From Microbacterium yannicii PS01 (GTDB lineage Bacteria; Actinomycetota; Actinomycetes; Actinomycetales; Microbacteriaceae), in the NCBI RefSeq assembly GCF_000304335.1, contig NZ_CAJF01000004.1, positions 62,001 through 126,000 of the forward strand: DNA of 64,000 nt. The letters run 5' to 3'. Both the position numbers and the translations under genes were made by a program. The notes beneath the pieces are model-generated. The model was not told where the DNA came from. It did not search any database and worked only from the letters and a program-made list of their open reading frames with translations. Shown piece after piece: positions 26,792 to 35,568 of the stretch (within the stretch, counting starts at the first letter, position 1; every line of letters starts with the position of its first letter).

Positions 26792-26827
26792 GCGTGGAGT
26801 CGGACGGACAGCCGCCCGACTCCACGC
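26792..26827. terminator. Hairpin between convergent secreted-protein and mtlA genes
   Basis: Perfect 12-bp stem GCGTGGAGTCGG / CCGACTCCACGC with a 12-nt loop, 8 nt beyond the mtlA stop and 115 nt beyond the secreted gene. Could serve both strands. Confidence 0.6.
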
Positions 26828-26834
26828 TGAGCGC

Positions 26835-28526
26835 CTACGCACGTCCCCCGCGTGGATCTTCGCTGTGCTGGTCTCGGACTAGTTCCACGACCTCGTCGTA
26901 CTTCGGCGAGTTCACGAAGTTGTCGACCGAGATGTGAAGCGCGTCCGGCGTCCGCTGACGTGCGCGGTCGGTGAGCTGATTCTGCGTGATAACCAGGTCG
27001 GCCGAGGCGTCCAGGTTCGCGATGGCCTTGTTGACCACGGTGATGTCCTCGATACCGGCCTTCTTGATCTTGTTGCGAAGCACGCTTGCCCCCATGGCCG
27101 ACGAACCCATGCCCGCGTCGCACGCGAACACGATGTTGCGCACCTGCTTGGTGGTGAGGATGCCGCCGCTCAGGGCACCGTTGGTCGACCTGGCGATCTC
27201 CGCCTCGTCGTACGCCGCCTCGGCATCCCGTTCCGCGGCTGCGTCGTTGCCTGCGCTCGCGCGGAGACCGGCCAGGGCTGCCGACTCCTTGCCCTTGTTG
27301 GCTTCAGTCTGGGCGATGGCCGCGCTGAGGTCGCCGTCCAGGCCCGCTTCGAGGTCCCGCTTGCGCGTCGAGCGCAGGATGATCGCGGCGAGGATGAACG
27401 TGACGGCGGCCGCGAGCAGCACCGACAGGTAGACCACCAGCAGGTTTCCCAGTCCGCCGGCGGCAGGGCCGGCCGCCGCGGCGGTGACCGCGATGATGCT
27501 GCCGGGCGCGGCTGGGAAGGCCAGGCCGCCGCCGAGGAGCATGTTGGTGGTGACTCCGGCCGCGCCGCCGGCGATGAGCGCGAGGATCGTCATCGGCTTG
27601 CTCAGGGCGTACGGGAAGTAGATCTCGTGGATGCCGCCGAAGAACTGGATGATGATGGCACCCGGTGCCGATGCCTTGGCCATCCCGACTCCGAAGAAGG
27701 AGAACGCCAGCAGCAGGCCCACGCCCGGGCCGGGGTTGGCTTCGATGAGGAACAGGATCGACTTGCCGGTCTCAGCCGCCTGCTCGATGCCGAGCGGGGT
27801 GAACACGCCGTGATTGATCGCGTTGTTCAGAAACAGGACCTTGGCAGGCTCGACGATGATCGACAGGAGCGGCAGCAGGTTCAGCGAGACCAGCCATCCG
27901 ACGGCTCCGCCGAGAGCCGCGCTGATGCCCAGCATCACAGGACCGAACGCGAAGAATCCGACGATCGCCAGGAGCATGCCGAGGATGCCGGCGGAGAAGT
28001 TGTTGATGAGCATCTCGAACCCGGGCTTGATCTTCCCGTCCCACAGCTTGTCCATCTGCTTGGTGATCCAGGCCGCGAGCGGCCCCATGATCATTGCGCC
28101 GAGGAACATCGGGATGTTCGTGCCGACGATCACGCCCATGACGGCAATTGACGCGACGACGCCGCCGCGCTCGCCGTAGACCATTCGTCCGGCGGTGTTG
28201 GCGATGAGCAGCGGCAGGAGGTAGGTCACCATCGGACCGACCAGGCCGACGTACTGGGGGAAGGTCGTTCCCTCGGGTGCCTCGGCGAGCGCCACCATGG
28301 CGCCTTCCCATCCGATCTCGGCGGCGTTCCCGAACCCGCCGAGCATGTCGGCGACGGGGTACCACTGACCCAGCCAGCCCACGGAGATGAAGAGCATCGT
28401 CACGAAACCCCATGCGATGAAGGCCGCGATATTGGGCATGATCATGCCCGAGAGGAAAGTTCCGAAGCGTTGAACTCCGACCCTCGCCTTGTTCATGCCC
28501 GATGTGGGCGTCGACGTCGTTGTCAT
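26835..28526 (-). CDS. mtlA: Mannitol PTS IICB component
   Basis: 563-residue membrane enzyme importing and phosphorylating mannitol. The IIC part (about 1-350) has the signature helices LSGMIMPNIAAFIAWGFVTML, NNAINHGVFTPLG and FGGIHEIYFPYAL; a charged linker of about 70 residues follows, then a C-terminal IIB domain with phospho-Cys469 in FACDAGMGSSAMG. No fused IIA; that is mtlF. ATG 28526 overlaps the ptsI stop (ATGA) and has AGGGAG upstream. Confidence 0.96.
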   Translation of the reverse strand: MTTTSTPTSGMNKARVGVQRFGTFLSGMIMPNIAAFIAWGFVTMLFISVGWLGQWYPVADMLGGFGNAAEIGWEGAMVALAEAPEGTTFPQYVGLVGPMVTYLLPLLIANTAGRMVYGERGGVVASIAVMGVIVGTNIPMFLGAMIMGPLAAWITKQMDKLWDGKIKPGFEMLINNFSAGILGMLLAIVGFFAFGPVMLGISAALGGAVGWLVSLNLLPLLSIIVEPAKVLFLNNAINHGVFTPLGIEQAAETGKSILFLIEANPGPGVGLLLAFSFFGVGMAKASAPGAIIIQFFGGIHEIYFPYALSKPMTILALIAGGAAGVTTNMLLGGGLAFPAAPGSIIAVTAAAAGPAAGGLGNLLVVYLSVLLAAAVTFILAAIILRSTRKRDLEAGLDGDLSAAIAQTEANKGKESAALAGLRASAGNDAAAERDAEAAYDEAEIARSTNGALSGGILTTKQVRNIVFACDAGMGSSAMGASVLRNKIKKAGIEDITVVNKAIANLDASADLVITQNQLTDRARQRTPDALHISVDNFVNSPKYDEVVELVRDQHSEDPRGGRA

Positions 28527-30277
28527 TGCTGTGCTCCCTTGTTCTCTGGGTTCGGCTGTGCCGCGAACGCGGCCCTTCGGGTGGATGCTTCCTGTGCCGC
28601 GCTGCGGGCGCCCGCCGCCGAATCGGCGCTGAGCGCGGCCGCGGCGATGTCTCGCGCGTCGTCGATCGTGTGCTCGAGCAGGGTTGCGCGCACGTCGGCC
28701 AGCGCGGTGGGGGCCATCGACAGGCTCGTCGCCCCGAGGCCCACGAGCACGACGGCCAGCAGCGGGTCGGCCGCGGCCTCGCCGCAGATGCCGACGGGCT
28801 TGCCGGTCGTGCGCCCCGCCTCGCCCACCTCGCGGATGAGGCGGAGCACCGCCGGGTGCCACGGGTCCTGGAACGACGCCACCGATCCGAGCAGGCGGTC
28901 GGCGGCCAGCGTGTACTGGGTGAGGTCGTTCGTGCCGATCGAGGCGAAGTCGGCGTGCTCGAGGATGCGGTCGGCCAGGAGCGCCGACGAAGGGACCTCG
29001 ACCATCACTCCGGCGGTCTTCACGCCGTAGTCCCGGGCGACGTCGACGAAGTACTTCGCCTCTTCGACGGTCGCGACCATCGGGGCCATGACCCACAGGT
29101 CCGCGGCGCCGCCGATCTGCCCGCGGGTCGCGGCATCCGCTTCGGCCAGAGCCGTCAGCTGCTCCCGCAGGATGTCCTCGCTGGCGCGCAGAGCGCGAAG
29201 TCCGCGCAGTCCGAGGGCCGGGTTCTCCTCATGCGCGTCGTTGAGGAAGGGCAGCGGTTTGTCGGCGCCGGCATCGAGCACGCGCACCACGACCTTCTTT
29301 CCGGGGAACGCCGCCAGCAGCTTCGTGTAGGCCTCGCGCTGCTGCTCGACCGTCGGCGCCTGGCTCGAGCTGAGGAACAGGAACTCCGTCCGGAACAGGC
29401 CCACGCCCTCGGCCCCGAGCGACACCGCGTCGGCAGCGCCGTCGGCGTTGCCGAGGTTCGCCAGCAGCGGCACCGGGGTGCCGTCCGCGAGCGCGCCGTC
29501 GGTGACGGGAGCGGATGCCGCGGCCGCCCGCGTCTCGGCACGGGTTCGGGCCCGGCCGAGGTCGTCGTCGGTGGGGTCGGTCGTCACGACGCCGGCGGCG
29601 GCATCCACGATCACCGTCTCGCCGTCGCGGAGGTGGGTGGCCTCCACCGCGCCGACGACGGCGACGATCGACTTCTCGCGGGCGAGGATCGCCGTGTGCG
29701 AGGTCGGCCCGCCCTCGGTCGTGACGAGGGCCAGCACCTTGTCGAGGTCGAGGAGCGCCGTGTCGGCCGGCGCGAGGTCCTTCGCCACGAGCACGAACGG
29801 ATGTCCCGGGTCGGGCACGCCGGGAGCCGGAACGCCGCGCAGCCGGGCGATGATGCGCTGGGCGACGTCGTCGAGGTCGGCGGCGCGCTCGCCGAGGTAG
29901 CCGCCCATGGCGGTCAGCTGGTCGCGGAACGACGCGAAGGCGTCGAACACCGCCCATTCGCCGGTGCGGCCCTGCGCCAGTCGTGCGTCCACCTCGTCGG
30001 CCAGGCTCGGGTCCTCGGCCATCATCGCCTGAGCCTCGAGCACCTCCTGCGCGGCGCCGCCCGCCTGGGCTCCGCGCTGCTCGAGCTCGCGTGCGACGGC
30101 GGCGACGGCATCCGTCACCCGCGCCTTCTCCTCATCGGCGCTCAGCGTGCTGGGTGCGTCGGTCGGTGCGGGCAGCGGCTCGGCCATGCGCGCGACCGGG
30201 CCCTGGGCGACGCCGAGGCCGATCCCCACCCCTCGGAGCTCTTGCGAGGTCTGCTCTGCGGAAAGCTGCTCGGCCAT
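28523..30277 (-). CDS. ptsI: PTS enzyme I (phosphoenolpyruvate-protein phosphotransferase)
   Basis: 584-residue general PTS kinase moving phosphate from PEP to HPr. Active-site His194 is in TTEGGPTSHTAILARE; the PEP-binding barrel has RTEFLFLSSS, the GLRGLRALRASEDIL segment, SIGTNDLTQYTLAADR and Cys in GICGEAAADP. Length is normal. ATG 30277 starts 2 nt after the HPr stop. Being located in the mannitol operon, EI and HPr may be induced together with the sugar-specific parts. Confidence 0.96.
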   Translation of the reverse strand: MAEQLSAEQTSQELRGVGIGLGVAQGPVARMAEPLPAPTDAPSTLSADEEKARVTDAVAAVARELEQRGAQAGGAAQEVLEAQAMMAEDPSLADEVDARLAQGRTGEWAVFDAFASFRDQLTAMGGYLGERAADLDDVAQRIIARLRGVPAPGVPDPGHPFVLVAKDLAPADTALLDLDKVLALVTTEGGPTSHTAILAREKSIVAVVGAVEATHLRDGETVIVDAAAGVVTTDPTDDDLGRARTRAETRAAAASAPVTDGALADGTPVPLLANLGNADGAADAVSLGAEGVGLFRTEFLFLSSSQAPTVEQQREAYTKLLAAFPGKKVVVRVLDAGADKPLPFLNDAHEENPALGLRGLRALRASEDILREQLTALAEADAATRGQIGGAADLWVMAPMVATVEEAKYFVDVARDYGVKTAGVMVEVPSSALLADRILEHADFASIGTNDLTQYTLAADRLLGSVASFQDPWHPAVLRLIREVGEAGRTTGKPVGICGEAAADPLLAVVLVGLGATSLSMAPTALADVRATLLEHTIDDARDIAAAALSADSAAGARSAAQEASTRRAAFAAQPNPENKGAQQ

Positions 30278-30279
30278 GA

Positions 30280-30555
30280 TCAGGCGGCGTCGTGGTCGGT
30301 CGTGAGCAGTTCGGCGAGCGCGTCGAGCGTGGCGTCCGCGCCGTCGCCGTCCGCGGTCAGGGTCACGTAGTCGCCCTGCTCCACGCCCAGCGCGATCACG
30401 CCCAGGATGCTGGCCGCGTTGACCGGGCCGCCGGAGTCCTTCGCGATCGTGATCGGGATGCCGGCATCCTTCGCCGCCTGGGCGAACAGCTTCGCGGGGC
30501 GGGCGTGGAGGCCGTGGGAGGATCCGATCCGGACGGTGCGTGAGATGGCGGGCAT
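30280..30555 (-). CDS. ptsH: Phosphocarrier protein HPr
   Basis: 91-residue phosphocarrier. His17 in SSHGLHARPAKLF is the EI-dependent phosphorylation site. Ser49 in VNAASILGVIALG matches the regulatory serine of firmicute HPr, but I see no HPr kinase here. Lies between IIB-like gene and ptsI on the minus strand. Confidence 0.96.
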   Translation of the reverse strand: MPAISRTVRIGSSHGLHARPAKLFAQAAKDAGIPITIAKDSGGPVNAASILGVIALGVEQGDYVTLTADGDGADATLDALAELLTTDHDAA

Positions 30556-30576
30556 GTCGTGACCTCTCTGTCTTCC

Positions 30577-30619
30577 TGCGGTCTGGCTTCGTGCGGTCTG
30601 GCTCTGGTGCGGTCTGGCT
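30577..30619. repeat. Three short tandem repeats upstream of ptsH
   Basis: TGCGGTCTGGCT at 30577, 30592 and 30608, spaced 15-16 bp, in the 99-bp gap between the IIB-like gene and ptsH. Possibly a protein-binding array or a replication-slippage product. Confidence 0.6.
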
Positions 30620-30654
30620 GTGGTTGGTGCGTGGCGTCGGGGTGTTGGTGGCGT

Positions 30655-31008
30655 TCAGGTCCCGGGTGGGTGATCTGCGTTCGTGATCGGAGCCGGCCCA
30701 CCGGGGGTCCCGACTGCGTCGCGGACCAGTGCGAGCGTGCGCGTGCCGTCCAGGTCTCCGAAGATGTCGGGCGGCAGCAGCACCACGGTCGTGCCCCGAA
30801 GAGCCGCGTCCCGCTCGATGCGCTCCAGCGCATGACCGAGGTGCGGCCCCACGAGGACGACATCGGCGGCATCGAGATCGATCGGGAGCGACAGCTCCGT
30901 GCCGGCGAAGGCGGTGTAGGCGAGACCCCGGTCGTGGGCTGCGTGGCGCACGCGCTGGGCGACGAAGGTGCTCGAGGCACCCGCTCCGCAGACAACAAGG
31001 ATCCTCAT
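30655..31008 (-). CDS. PTS IIB component, lactose/cellobiose-like
   Basis: 117 residues. MRILVVCGAGASSTF at the N-terminus with Cys7 is the phospho-cysteine loop of the lactose/cellobiose-type IIB fold; VVLVGPHLGHALERIE and VVLLPPDIFGDLDG complete it. No cognate IIC or IIA of that family is nearby, so it may signal to the divergent PRD regulator or serve another permease. ATG 31008 follows GAGGAGG. First gene of the minus-strand PTS operon. Confidence 0.85.
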   Translation of the reverse strand: MRILVVCGAGASSTFVAQRVRHAAHDRGLAYTAFAGTELSLPIDLDAADVVLVGPHLGHALERIERDAALRGTTVVLLPPDIFGDLDGTRTLALVRDAVGTPGGPAPITNADHPPGT

Positions 31009-31090
31009 CGACCCGCCTCCTCATGAGCCATTCTTGTGAAGACGCTGAGAGGCGACAACCAGTCCTTCTTCCGCGGGGGAGGAAACCGTG

Positions 31091-31157
31091 ACCGCTTACG
31101 GACGGAACACGCCGCGAACCGTCAGCGTGTACGCGGCGTGTCCCGTCCGTAACCGGT
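31091..31157. promoter_or_regulatory. Long palindrome in the divergent IIB / PRD-regulator gap
   Basis: Two 26-nt arms (31091-31116 and 31132-31157) match inverted at 24 of 26 positions around a 15-nt loop; the core arm is TTACGGACGG-A/G-ACACGCCGCG. It lies 28 nt before GTG 31185. It may be the regulator's operator, or an RNA hairpin in the leader of the regulator gene. Confidence 0.7.
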
Positions 31158-31184
31158 GGGACCAGCGCGTGGTTGACTGGCACC

Positions 31185-33116
31185 GTGACGCGGGCGAGGC
31201 AGGATCGGCTTCTCGGCCTCCTCGCGCGCGACGGCGAATGGGCGACGGCCGCGACCCTGGCCGATGCGCTGGGAGTCACTCCGCGCAGCGTCCGCTCCTA
31301 CGTCACCGCTGTCAACGCCCGGGTGGCGCCGGGGGTCGCGGTCGAGTCCGGACCTCAGGGCTATCGCGCCGGCCCCGGCGCGGCGACCGCCCTGCGTGCG
31401 GCGGGCGACTCCGGCACGCCGCGGGATCGCCTGCACACCCTGGTGCGGGCACTGCTCGACAGCGCCGACGGGATCGACGTGTTCGAGACCGCCGACGACC
31501 TCCACGTCTCACCGGCGACGCTCGACGCCGACCTCGCGCGGGTGCGAGGGCTGCTCGGCGGCACCGAGCTCACGCTCGAGCGCTCCGCCTCCCGCGCACG
31601 GCTGCGGGGCACCGAGGGCGCGCAGCGGCGCCTCTTGAGCAGGCTCGCACACGACGAGATGGATGCCGGATCCTTCGACCTCGCCGCCCTGCGCCGCACG
31701 CTCGGCGAGGGGTCGGTCGGCGCTCAGGCCTTCGGCCCGTTCAAGACCGAGCTCGTCGCCCGGCTGGGAGAGCTGGGCTGGTTCGTCAACGAGTTCGGAA
31801 TCGGGGACGTGGTGATGCACATCGCGATCGCCGCCGACCGGGTCGCGCGCGACCGCCCGCTCGAGACCGTCGCCGCCGAGACCCGCTCCGAGCAGGCCGA
31901 GGTCGCCGCGATCATCGGCGAGCTGGCCGAGCAGCACCTCGGCGTGCAGCTCGGCGCCGGGGATCTGAGCCACCTCGCGACGCTGGTGCTGACCCGCGTC
32001 GTGGCTCCGGGGGCCGCCCAGGCCGACAGCGCGCGCGAGCACACCCGGGCGCAGCTCGAGCCGGAGGTCGAGCGCGTCGTGCGCGACGTGGTCCAGCAGG
32101 CGGCGGCGGAGTTCCTCGTCGACATCGTGCACGAGGACTTCCTGCTCCGCCTCACGCTGCACGTGCAGAACCTGCGGCACCGGGCGCGCGAACAGGCATG
32201 GTCGCGCAACCCGCTCACCCGCTCACTGAAGTCGACGTACCCGATGATCTTCGAGGTCGCGGTCTTCATCGCCAGCGGCCTGCACGAGAGGCTCGACATC
32301 CCGCTCCTCGATGACGAGATCGCCTACATCGCGATGCACGTCGGCGGCCGGCTCGAGCGCAGCAGGCGGGCCGATCAGCTGCTCACCGCGACGATCGTCT
32401 GCCCGGGCTACTACGAGCTGCACGAGCTGCTGCGCTCCTCGGTCGACCGCTCGCTCGGCCAGGCGATCGAGGTCGTCGGCGTCGAGACTCGGGTGGACCC
32501 CGACTGGGCGTCGATCGACACCGACCTGGTGCTGACCACGATCGAGCCCGCCGTGCCGGGGGAGCGCATCGTGCGCATCCAGCCGTTCCTCACCGACGCC
32601 GACGTCGAGCGCGTCCAGGCCGCCGCGGGACGCATCCGCCGGTCCCGTCGCCTCGCACGGCTGCGCACCGAGCTCGAGCGCTACTTCGAGCCGGCGGCGT
32701 TCGTCCGGGGCCTCGAACCGGCGCTCGGAGAGCAGGGTGTGATCCGGCTCCTCGGGGAGCCCCTCGTGGCGCAGGGCGTGATCGACGCCGACTACGTCGA
32801 CCGCACGATCCAGCGGGAGCAGCTGTCGTCGACCGCGTTCACCGATGCTCTGGCCGTTCCGCATGCGCTGGGGATGACGGCATCCCGCACCGCCATCGCG
32901 ATCGGCATCGCCGACCCGTCGATCCCGTGGGGCGACGGCCGAGTGCAGGTCGTGGCGCTCGTGGCGTTCTCGGAGACCGACCGCGAAGCGTTCCAGACCG
33001 TGTTCGAGCAGTTCGTCGAGGTCTTCTCCGAGCGCGACAGCGTGCAGCGCATCGTGCGCCGCGCCTCGTCGTTCGCGGCCTTCCTCGACGAGCTCGTGGC
33101 CGTCATCGACGGCTGA
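31185..33116 (+). CDS. PRD-containing transcriptional activator of PTS genes (MtlR-like)
   Basis: 643 residues. Order: N-terminal helix-turn-helix (RQDRLLGLLARDGEWATAATLADALGV, about 4-45); two PTS regulation domains (conserved His in the HIAIAADRV and IAMHVGGRLE regions); a IIB-like domain (ATIVCPGYYELHELLRSS); a C-terminal EIIA-like domain with DALAVPHALGM. This is the MtlR/BglG-activator layout, regulated by phosphorylation through HPr and EII. GTG 31185 is chosen at the start of the conserved part; a TTG at 31173 is an alternative. Divergent from the PTS operon, which it probably controls. Confidence 0.9.
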   Translation: MTRARQDRLLGLLARDGEWATAATLADALGVTPRSVRSYVTAVNARVAPGVAVESGPQGYRAGPGAATALRAAGDSGTPRDRLHTLVRALLDSADGIDVFETADDLHVSPATLDADLARVRGLLGGTELTLERSASRARLRGTEGAQRRLLSRLAHDEMDAGSFDLAALRRTLGEGSVGAQAFGPFKTELVARLGELGWFVNEFGIGDVVMHIAIAADRVARDRPLETVAAETRSEQAEVAAIIGELAEQHLGVQLGAGDLSHLATLVLTRVVAPGAAQADSAREHTRAQLEPEVERVVRDVVQQAAAEFLVDIVHEDFLLRLTLHVQNLRHRAREQAWSRNPLTRSLKSTYPMIFEVAVFIASGLHERLDIPLLDDEIAYIAMHVGGRLERSRRADQLLTATIVCPGYYELHELLRSSVDRSLGQAIEVVGVETRVDPDWASIDTDLVLTTIEPAVPGERIVRIQPFLTDADVERVQAAAGRIRRSRRLARLRTELERYFEPAAFVRGLEPALGEQGVIRLLGEPLVAQGVIDADYVDRTIQREQLSSTAFTDALAVPHALGMTASRTAIAIGIADPSIPWGDGRVQVVALVAFSETDREAFQTVFEQFVEVFSERDSVQRIVRRASSFAAFLDELVAVIDG

Positions 33117-33149
33117 GCCGATACCCGGGCGGATGCCGCGGGCCGGGGC

Positions 33150-33734
33150 TCAGCCGCGGGCGAGGCGCTGCTGCAGGCCGAGCTTCACTGCCGGCCACTC
33201 GTGGGGAAGGATCGAGAAGACGACGGTGTCGCGGAGAGTGCCGTCGGGGCCGAGCCGGTGGTTGCGCAGGACGCCGTCCTGCTTGGCGCCCAGGCGCGCG
33301 ATCGCGTCCCGCGACTGGCGATTGTGCCAATGCGTGCGGAACTCGACCGCGATCGCGTCGCATGCCTCGAACGCGTGCGTGAGCAGCAGCAGCTTCGCCG
33401 CGGTGTTCACGGCCGTCCGCTGGGCTTCGAGGCCGAGCCAGGTGTGACCGATCTCGACATGCCGGTTCGCCTGGTCGATGTTGCAGAAGGTCGTGCTGCC
33501 GACGACGCGGCCGGTGTCCAGGCGGCGCACCGCCCACGGGTTCATCGTGCCCTCGTCGTGCCACGACAGGCGCTGCGCGATGTCGGCGGCAACGCCTTCG
33601 GGCCGGGGAACAGAGGTGTACCACGCGTGGTCGAGGCCCGTGGCGGCCGCAGCCAGGTCGACCTCGTGATCCCGGCTCAGCGGTTCGAGGCGGACGTCTG
33701 CGTTCTCGAGCGTGACGGGCAAGGTGAGCAGCAT
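33150..33734 (-). CDS. GNAT-family N-acetyltransferase
   Basis: 194-residue RimJ/RimL-like acetyltransferase. VRLEPLSRDHEVDL opens the domain; VVGSTTFCNID, EIGHTWLGLEAQRTAVNTAAKLLLL (acetyl-CoA pyrophosphate region) and VEFRTHWHNRQSRDAIARLGAKQDGVLRNHRL are the typical later strands and helices. ATG 33734 has TAGGCT ending 6 nt upstream. The acceptor is unknown. Convergent with the PRD regulator. Confidence 0.9.
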   Translation of the reverse strand: MLLTLPVTLENADVRLEPLSRDHEVDLAAAATGLDHAWYTSVPRPEGVAADIAQRLSWHDEGTMNPWAVRRLDTGRVVGSTTFCNIDQANRHVEIGHTWLGLEAQRTAVNTAAKLLLLTHAFEACDAIAVEFRTHWHNRQSRDAIARLGAKQDGVLRNHRLGPDGTLRDTVVFSILPHEWPAVKLGLQQRLARG

Positions 33735-33740
33735 CTTCCG

Positions 33741-33746
33741 AGCCTA
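33741..33746 (-). promoter_or_regulatory. -10 box of the GNAT gene (leaderless)
   Basis: TAGGCT on the minus strand, 6 nt before ATG 33734. Confidence 0.5.
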
Positions 33747-33825
33747 GGGCTCGATGTGCGCCGACTCCCGCCGACATACTTCGCAATTCTTCGTCCTCGT
33801 GGCCCGAGAGGCTCGTGAGCCTGCT

Positions 33826-33831
33826 TAGGCT
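33826..33831 (+). promoter_or_regulatory. -10 box of the peptide ABC operon
   Basis: TAGGCT inside GAGCCTGCTTAGGCTC. Transcription would begin near 33838, leaving a ~43-nt leader with a GAGGA ribosome site before ATG 33881. Confidence 0.45.
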
Positions 33832-33880
33832 CGTTGAGGCGTTCATTCCGACGCATGCACAGCGAAGAGGATCCCCCACG

Positions 33881-35449
33881 ATGTTGAAGACCACACGGCG
33901 CGTTTTCGCGCCGGTCGCACTGGCGCTCGCAGCGACCATCGGACTGGCCGCGTGCGCTCAGGGCGGCCCCGCCCCCGAGTCCAGCGGCGCCGAGGCGACC
34001 GGGCAGTTCACCTACGTGATCGCGAGCGACCCGACCTCGCTCAACCCGATCAACGTGGCCGACCGCTGGGGCCTCACCGTCACGAACCTCGTCTACTCGC
34101 CGCTGGCGCGGGTCGAGGGCGACGGCACCGTCGTCAACGAGCTCGCCGAGAGCATCGAGCCGGCCGAGGACGGATTGTCCGTGACCGTCACTCTGAAGGA
34201 AGGACTCACCTGGTCGGACGGCGAGCCGCTCACCGCCGACGACGTGGTCTTCACCTACACGAACAAGGCCGTGCGCGAGAACGGCAACGCCGACCTGCTC
34301 TACGTGGGCGATCAGCCGATCACGGCGAGCGCCGCTGACGAGCGCACCGTCGTCTTCACGCTTCCCTCGGTCAGTGCGGCGGCGCTCAGCAACATCGCGA
34401 CCGAGACATACATCATCCCCGAGCACGTGTACGGAGAGGTCACCGACTTCTCGGTGCCCGAGCTCGACCCGCTCGCGGTGGGCTCCGGCCCGTACGAGCT
34501 GACCGAGTACGAGCGCGGCCAGTACCTGACGTTCGAGGCGAATGAGAACTACTACGGCGAGGCGCCGAACATCCCGCAGGTCACCCTGCGCATCGTCTCG
34601 AATGCCGACACCGTGAAGACGGCGCTGCAGACGGGTGAGGCGGATGCCTCGTTCGCGACGCCCGATCAGGTCTCCGAGCTCGAGGGTGCCGGACTGAACG
34701 TCTCCCCCTACGCCGAGGGCCGCGTCGCCTACTTCGGCCTGAACGCCGCCAAGCTCACCGACCCGAAGGTGCGCCAGGCGCTGTTCTTCGCGCTGGACCG
34801 CGAGGAGATCAACACCGGCGCGTTCCTCAGCGAGGACTACTACGAGAGCGCCTCCACCATCCTCCCGCCGAGCAATGCGTTCGCCACCGAGGACGTCGAG
34901 ACCTACGAGCAGGACCTGGATGCCTCGGCAGCCCTCCTCGAGGAGGCCGGTGTCGCCGATCTGTCGATCACGCTGGCGTACGCGGGTGCCGATCCCGCGC
35001 AGACCACCCAGGCGACGCTCATCCAGCAGCAGCTGCAGGAGGCGGGGGTCACCGTGGAGCTCGCCGGCATCGAGCCGGCCGCGGTGTTCGAAGAGATCAA
35101 GAAGGGTGCGGAGTCGCAGTACGACGCGTTCCTGGGCGGCTACATCATGGGTCAGGATCCTGACGCCTACAGCCTGCTCTACCGCACCGGCGCCTCGGCG
35201 AACTACTTCTCGTACTCCAACCCCGCGACCGACGCGCTGTTCGATCAGGGCGCCGTCGAGCTCGACCCGGACGCTCGCAAGGCCGTCTACGCCGACCTTC
35301 AGGCGCAGATCGCGGAGGACGCGGTGATGTTCCCGCTCGCCGACAACCTCAAGATCCTCGCCGTCAACCCGCGCATCGGCGGTGTCGAGGAGGCCCGGCT
35401 GGTTCCGATCTACACGCTGGAGAACTTCGGGCTCCTCACCGAGCAGTGA
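33881..35449 (+). CDS. Peptide ABC transporter substrate-binding lipoprotein
   Basis: 522-residue extracytoplasmic receptor of the SBP_bac_5 (Dpp/Opp) family. Type II signal ends in GLAACA with lipid-modified Cys25. Diagnostic features: DPTSLNPINVADRWGLTVTNLVY near the mature start, LKEGLTWSDGEPLTADDVVFTY, and QALFFALDREEI. ATG 33881 is used instead of a GTG 66 nt upstream because it begins the signal peptide and has GAGGA before it. First gene of a five-gene peptide/nickel-type importer; ligand unknown. Confidence 0.94.
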   Translation: MLKTTRRVFAPVALALAATIGLAACAQGGPAPESSGAEATGQFTYVIASDPTSLNPINVADRWGLTVTNLVYSPLARVEGDGTVVNELAESIEPAEDGLSVTVTLKEGLTWSDGEPLTADDVVFTYTNKAVRENGNADLLYVGDQPITASAADERTVVFTLPSVSAAALSNIATETYIIPEHVYGEVTDFSVPELDPLAVGSGPYELTEYERGQYLTFEANENYYGEAPNIPQVTLRIVSNADTVKTALQTGEADASFATPDQVSELEGAGLNVSPYAEGRVAYFGLNAAKLTDPKVRQALFFALDREEINTGAFLSEDYYESASTILPPSNAFATEDVETYEQDLDASAALLEEAGVADLSITLAYAGADPAQTTQATLIQQQLQEAGVTVELAGIEPAAVFEEIKKGAESQYDAFLGGYIMGQDPDAYSLLYRTGASANYFSYSNPATDALFDQGAVELDPDARKAVYADLQAQIAEDAVMFPLADNLKILAVNPRIGGVEEARLVPIYTLENFGLLTEQ

Positions 35450-35454
35450 GCCGT

Positions 35455-35509
35455 GACGTCACGGGCGCCCGCCCACTTTGATTCAATGAGACCGGGCGCC
35501 CGTGACGTC
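35455..35509 (+). promoter_or_regulatory. Intra-operon hairpin after the peptide-binding gene
   Basis: Perfect 17-bp stem (GACGTCACGGGCGCCCG and its inverse) around a 21-nt loop, 5 nt after the receptor stop and 59 nt before the permease start. Likely stabilises or attenuates so the receptor exceeds the permeases. Confidence 0.7.
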
Positions 35510-35568
35510 GTCATGTGTGCCGGCGGGTCGTGCCTCCGGCATCCGATCGTCGCGCGGAAGGGAGTGCA

